Source: Propionibacteriaceae bacterium (GTDB lineage: Bacteria > Actinomycetota > Actinomycetes > Propionibacteriales > Propionibacteriaceae). Taken from it: 7,939 nucleotides of DNA. Under the pieces are notes generated by a model. It saw nothing but the letters and a program-made list of their open reading frames with translations, searched no databases and was not told the origin of the DNA. The DNA lies in contig JAITED010000017.1 of assembly GCA_031282235.1 (NCBI GenBank), forward strand, positions 1 through 7,939, read 5' to 3'. Positions 4,828 through 7,939 of this stretch are shown piece after piece; positions within the stretch are counted from its first letter, which is position 1, and every line of letters starts with the position of its first letter. Position numbers and translations under genes: made by a program.

Positions 4828-4833
4828 AGTCTA
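4828..4833 (-). promoter_or_regulatory. -10 element of the DLW-39 gene, leaderless layout
   Basis: On the minus strand TAGACT sits 7 bases before the ATG at 4820. The hexamer is identical to the -10 proposed for hicA and at almost the same distance. The matching -35 region is poor (GACGTT at 17 bases), so this is a moderate visual call. Confidence 0.45.
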
Positions 4834-4975
4834 GCGGGTTTAGGGGGCTTAACGTCGCATACGATACGTAGCCGTAACGGCGAGCAGCCTCACGCTGGGC
4901 CACAACCACAAATACGTAACCACTCAGACCTAAGTTTTTAGAACGTTCCGGTTGGCTAGTTGATACGCTTGTGGG

Positions 4976-5926
4976 GTGAACGAAGTGAGCGCCATCACCA
5001 CCAATTTCACCCGCCTATTAGCCCTTGACGCAGGGCAAACCGGCATTCGGGCGCGGGTCTACGATGCGGATAGTCGCGCCCACGAACTGCCGGAACTGCC
5101 GGGGGTGCGCAACAACGCCCCACTAGTGCCGCAGTGGGCTGACACCATACGTACCTGTATCGCCATGATTGACGGCCTGACACCGCTATCTGTCGCCGTC
5201 GGTTCCACCGGCTGCGGAGCGCGACACTTGGCATCCGATGTGTTGGCCGGTGTGGCCGACCTCGGGGTGCAGCGGGTGGCGCTCGCTCACGACTCCATCT
5301 CCAATTATCTAGGTGCTTTAGATTACGAACCCGGAGTTATCGTGGCATCTGGCACCGGGGTCATCACCTATGGTGTCGGCGCGGCAGCCACCGCGCGGGT
5401 AGACGGCTGGGGGTCGCAGTTGGGCGATGCCGGTTCCGGTTTCTCTATCGGGCGCGCGGCGCTCACAGCCGTAATGCGCGATTACGACGGACGCGGCGCT
5501 CCCACAGCCCTCACCCCCATGATTTCGCAAGACTTTGACGACCTAGAGCAGGCGTATCTGGATGTCCAGAACGACCCGGATTGGGTGCGCCGTATCGCTT
5601 CCTACTCCAAAGTGGTTGCCGGGTTGGCTCCCAGTGACCAAGTGGCGCGCGACATCATCCGGCGCGCCGCCGCCGACCTAGTACATGCCGTAGCCACTGC
5701 TGCGCACCGGGTGGGGGAGGACGGGCCGGAGGGTACGAAAGTTGCCACTTTGGGCGGCGTATTCCGCTCCCCCGAACTCAAATCAGACTTCGCCGCGCTG
5801 CTCGCGGAACGGTTGCCCGCCGCGCGCATCGTAGCGCCGCTGGGGGATGCACTGGACGGTTCATGCAAACTCTTTGGTATCCCGCTCGATTCCCCGCTGC
5901 GCGGAAAGGTCTCATACGCCGGGTAA
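4976..5926 (+). CDS. BadF/BadG/BcrA-type ATPase, N-acetylglucosamine-kinase-like
   Basis: A cytoplasmic sugar-kinase-fold protein of 316 residues, as expected for a kinase phosphorylating N-acetylglucosamine or a related amino sugar with ATP. Visible motifs: phosphate-1 LALDAGQTGIRARVYD (15-30); AHDSISNYLGAL (104-115), holding the likely catalytic Asp; phosphate-2 VIVASGTG (121-128); the hallmark DGWGSQLGDAGSGFSIG (143-159), with Ala where many family members have Glu (GDEGSG); and the adenosine-side LGGVFRS (259-265). The start is GTG 4976. There is no good Shine-Dalgarno sequence, and TGATAC at 4961-4966 would give a leader of only a few bases. GAACGTTC (4941-4948) is a perfect palindrome in the promoter region. 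The substrate is inferred from family only. Downstream MFS follows after 110 bases. Confidence 0.85.
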   Translation: MNEVSAITTNFTRLLALDAGQTGIRARVYDADSRAHELPELPGVRNNAPLVPQWADTIRTCIAMIDGLTPLSVAVGSTGCGARHLASDVLAGVADLGVQRVALAHDSISNYLGALDYEPGVIVASGTGVITYGVGAAATARVDGWGSQLGDAGSGFSIGRAALTAVMRDYDGRGAPTALTPMISQDFDDLEQAYLDVQNDPDWVRRIASYSKVVAGLAPSDQVARDIIRRAAADLVHAVATAAHRVGEDGPEGTKVATLGGVFRSPELKSDFAALLAERLPAARIVAPLGDALDGSCKLFGIPLDSPLRGKVSYAG

Positions 5927-6036
5927 CTGGGCGGCTGCCCGCTGCCCGTACCGGATTCATTGCGTATGCTCAGGGACATCACTGCGGCACTCCGCTAGGC
6001 TGTCCCCCGAGGGAATCACACATCAGGGAGGCGCTA
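5927..6036 (+). promoter_or_regulatory. Structured leader before the second MFS gene
   Basis: GGGC-GGCT-GCCC begins two bases after the kinase stop. A longer hairpin follows: GGGACA (5973-5978) pairs with TGTCCC (6001-6006), an internal loop of five bases on each side, then GCGG/CCGC (5984-5987 with 5992-5995). TCCC at 6003-6006 can instead pair with GGGA at 6011-6014 or with the Shine-Dalgarno AGGGAGG (6025-6031). It fits no riboswitch class I know. Regulation is inference. Confidence 0.4.
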
Positions 6037-7377
6037 ATGGAGTTGCTTAGCAGGCTGAAAGCACTGCTTAGACACCGCATTTTTCGGCGCCTGCTGGTAG
6101 TGCGGATTGTCACGCAGTTGGGCGACGGGCTGGTGCAGGTGGGCATGTTGGCGTATGCGCTGCTCAGCCCGCAACACCAGCCGAACGGTTGGGCGATAGT
6201 CGCGGTGCTAGCCATCAACTATTTACCGTTCTCCCTAGTGGCACCACTCGTGGCACCGCTGCTGGATTATTGGCCTAGGCAACGCTCCGCGCTCTGTACC
6301 GACATCGCCCGCACCGGGCTGTGTGCCCTAGTCGCCTGGCAGGTGCTCGATAGTTCAGACTCTGCCGCAGAACCTGTCGTCGTATACGTGCTGTTGCTGC
6401 TGATATCCAGCCTAAACCGCTTCGTGCTGGCGGGGTTGGCAGCGGGTTTAGCCGACACCGTGGACGACGACGAGTATCTGCACGCTTCCGCGGTGATGCC
6501 AGTCATCGGGCCGACCACGCTGGTGATAGCGGGCGTTATCGCTGGCGGGATTCGGGTGCTATCCGACGGCGTGATTAGCACTAACGCTGCGGACGCGATA
6601 GTTTTTGCGACGGCAGCGGCCACTTTCGCGGTCTCCGTCATACTATTAGCGCGAATTGGGCGGCTTGAGTTGGGGCCGGTCTTGCGCGAAACTGAAACCG
6701 TTGCAGCTAGTGAAGCGCCGTATCGGCTCGCTACCGCCTGGGCGGGAGTGGTCAGGGCGCTGCGCTATCTCAAAACCAAACCTATCGCTATGCAAGGGTT
6801 GGGAGTCGTAGCCATTGAGCGCACCAGTTACGGGGTGCTGCTGACCGTGACGATTCTGGCGTATCGCAACGCTTTCCACGGCGGCACCGATTTGAGCGCG
6901 GCCATCGCGGATATGGGCATCTGGTTTATCGCCTCGGGCGTGGGGTTCGCACTCAGCGGTGTTATAGCTCCGATAATCGCCGGGCGGCTCAAAGTGCGCA
7001 ACGCCATGTTAGCGGTGCTGGCACTGCACGCCCTCACCCAAGCCGTGCCCGGTTCCATACTGATGCGTCCCGCGCTGGTGGTGGCGGCGTTGCTCGGCGG
7101 GGTGTGTATCCAATCCACCAAGGTATACGTAGATACGCTCGTGCAAGCCCACATCTCGGACAACTACCGAGGTCAGGTGTTCATGCTCTACGACATCATC
7201 AACAACGTCACGCTAGTGTTGGGTGCCCTGCTAGCCGCCATCGCCGCCCCCAGCACCGGACTCTCACTGCCCGTCTACCTAGGTCTAGCGCTCTGCCTAC
7301 TCCTCGGAGCCATCTGGTTCGCCCACGCCAGCGCCCCCTATCGCGCCGCTTTCGACAAAGGTAGCCCTTTCAACTGA
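6037..7377 (+). CDS. MFS transporter, 12-helix exporter type
   Basis: A 446-residue integral membrane protein with about twelve hydrophobic segments. It opens LLRHRIFRRLLVVRIVTQLG, then DGLVQVGML, the usual start of MFS_3/MFS_1-like actinobacterial permeases (first helix at about 19-40). Further landmarks are LLLLISSLNRFVLAGLAAGL and, late, a QAHISDNYRGQVFMLYDIIN segment matching the conserved cytoplasmic stretch before helix 11. The substrate is unknown. I start it at ATG 6037, five bases after AGGGAGG. The frame stays open upstream to 5863, but that would overlap the kinase and encode a hydrophilic extension unlike MFS proteins. With the kinase in front, an amino-sugar link is possible, but this class is more often an exporter. 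The stop overlaps the convergent BTAD gene by 8 bases. Confidence 0.85.
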   Translation: MELLSRLKALLRHRIFRRLLVVRIVTQLGDGLVQVGMLAYALLSPQHQPNGWAIVAVLAINYLPFSLVAPLVAPLLDYWPRQRSALCTDIARTGLCALVAWQVLDSSDSAAEPVVVYVLLLLISSLNRFVLAGLAAGLADTVDDDEYLHASAVMPVIGPTTLVIAGVIAGGIRVLSDGVISTNAADAIVFATAAATFAVSVILLARIGRLELGPVLRETETVAASEAPYRLATAWAGVVRALRYLKTKPIAMQGLGVVAIERTSYGVLLTVTILAYRNAFHGGTDLSAAIADMGIWFIASGVGFALSGVIAPIIAGRLKVRNAMLAVLALHALTQAVPGSILMRPALVVAALLGGVCIQSTKVYVDTLVQAHISDNYRGQVFMLYDIINNVTLVLGALLAAIAAPSTGLSLPVYLGLALCLLLGAIWFAHASAPYRAAFDKGSPFN

Positions 7378-7939
7378 TGCCGATGTGGGGAGTGGGGGTT
7401 TTGGGGGTGGTTTCTAGCACTTCTCTTAGGGTGGCAATCATGGTGTCGGAGAGGTCCTCTCCCAGTTGGCGGGCGCGGCGGGTGATACGCAGCACTAGGC
7501 GGTTTAGTTCGTGGGTGTCACCGGCGGCTTGAGCTAGGCGTATTTGGAGAGTGAGTAGGGTTTCATCATCCTCACCGGCGGCTAGGGTGCCTTTTTCTAG
7601 CGCCCAGCTAGCTAGGGTGAGGTCGTGATTTTCTAGGGCGCGCTCGGTGAGTTCCGCTGCGGCATCACGGATTTGGGAGACCATCTCGATGCGCCACTGT
7701 TCCGCCCAATGCCAAGAGCCGGGGAGGGTGTCAGACAGCGGAACGCCGCGCACTAGGGATAACGCGGATTGTAGGGCGGCGGTGGTGGCGTGGTTTACCC
7801 CACCGGCAGTGAACAACTTAAACTGCTCCCAATCGCTTACGATGTGGCGATGCAGTTCGATACGCCCGGAGTAGGCATCGGGGAGATACTGCTCGCCATC
7901 ATCCGTAGTGCCTAGCCAAGTGCGCAATCGGCTCATGTT
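7370..7939 (-). CDS. BTAD-domain protein, C-terminal part (5' end outside the window)
   Basis: About 189 residues are visible and the frame continues through the window edge; the Met near the edge (7936) is internal, not a start. MSRLRTWLG with YLPDAYSGRIEL matches the end of the OmpR-like winged helix that precedes a bacterial transcriptional activator domain (BTAD). The rest is that domain: ALSLVRGVPLSDTLPGSWHW, AEQWRIEMVSQIRDAAAELT, then TPR-like helices with ASWALEKGTLAAGEDDETLL and RLAQAAGDTHELNRLV. In actinobacteria such C-termini occur in SARP-type regulators and in large membrane-anchored LysM/BTAD proteins; the window cannot decide between them. The stop lies inside the last codons of the convergent MFS gene. 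Confidence 0.84.
   Translation of the reverse strand, partial: NMSRLRTWLGTTDDGEQYLPDAYSGRIELHRHIVSDWEQFKLFTAGGVNHATTAALQSALSLVRGVPLSDTLPGSWHWAEQWRIEMVSQIRDAAAELTERALENHDLTLASWALEKGTLAAGEDDETLLTLQIRLAQAAGDTHELNRLVLRITRRARQLGEDLSDTMIATLREVLETTPKTPTPHIGIS

Noticed and set aside
4941..4948. GAACGTTC as an SOS (LexA) box before the kinase gene
   Set aside because: It lacks the spacer between GAAC and GTTC required in actinobacterial LexA sites; kept only as a palindrome note.
5863..6036. N-terminal extension of the second MFS protein
   Set aside because: The frame is open but overlaps the kinase gene, is hydrophilic, and the strong AGGGAGG site fixes ATG 6037.

Overview
The window looks like chromosomal DNA of a moderately GC-rich actinobacterium. 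Supporting signs are a DLW-39 family micro-protein, a Pr6Pr-type membrane protein, a BTAD-domain protein, two tRNA genes without an encoded CCA end, GTG starts and promoters placed to give leaderless mRNAs. I cannot assign a genus. A hand count finds CTAG unusually common for a bacterium.

Layout. 1-1760: the 3' end of an unrecognised gene, overlapping a 14-helix (DHA2-like) MFS transporter. 1720-1931: hairpin-rich repeats fill the gap to a convergent Pr6Pr membrane protein gene (1929-2615, minus). 2698-3320: a leaderless HicA/HicB-type toxin-antitoxin pair with its promoter and a candidate operator. 3321-3710 has no gene: it is a mosaic of hairpin repeats, including a second full-length copy of the 111-base unit, and ends in a strong terminator reading leftward. 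3712-4500 (minus): tRNA-Ser(TGA), then a two-helix PH-like membrane protein, then tRNA-Ser(GCT), possibly one transcript closed by that terminator. 4501-4691: no supported gene. 4692-4820 (minus): the DLW-39 gene. 4976-7377 (plus): a BadF/N-acetylglucosamine-kinase-like protein, a structured 110-base leader and a second MFS exporter. 7370-7939 (minus): the 3' part of a BTAD protein, overlapping the MFS gene tail-to-tail.

Working together. The clear functional pairs are the unrecognised gene with the first MFS transporter (translationally coupled), the HicAB pair (overlapping frames, likely autoregulated), and possibly the kinase with the second MFS. Both repeat clusters lie where convergent transcripts meet, so they probably act as, or were tolerated as, 3'-end structures. 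The observations I would check first are the repeat family with structure-preserving variation that even supplies stop codons to both flanking genes, the structured leader of the second MFS gene, the tRNA-mRNA-tRNA serine cluster, and the shared leaderless promoter design.
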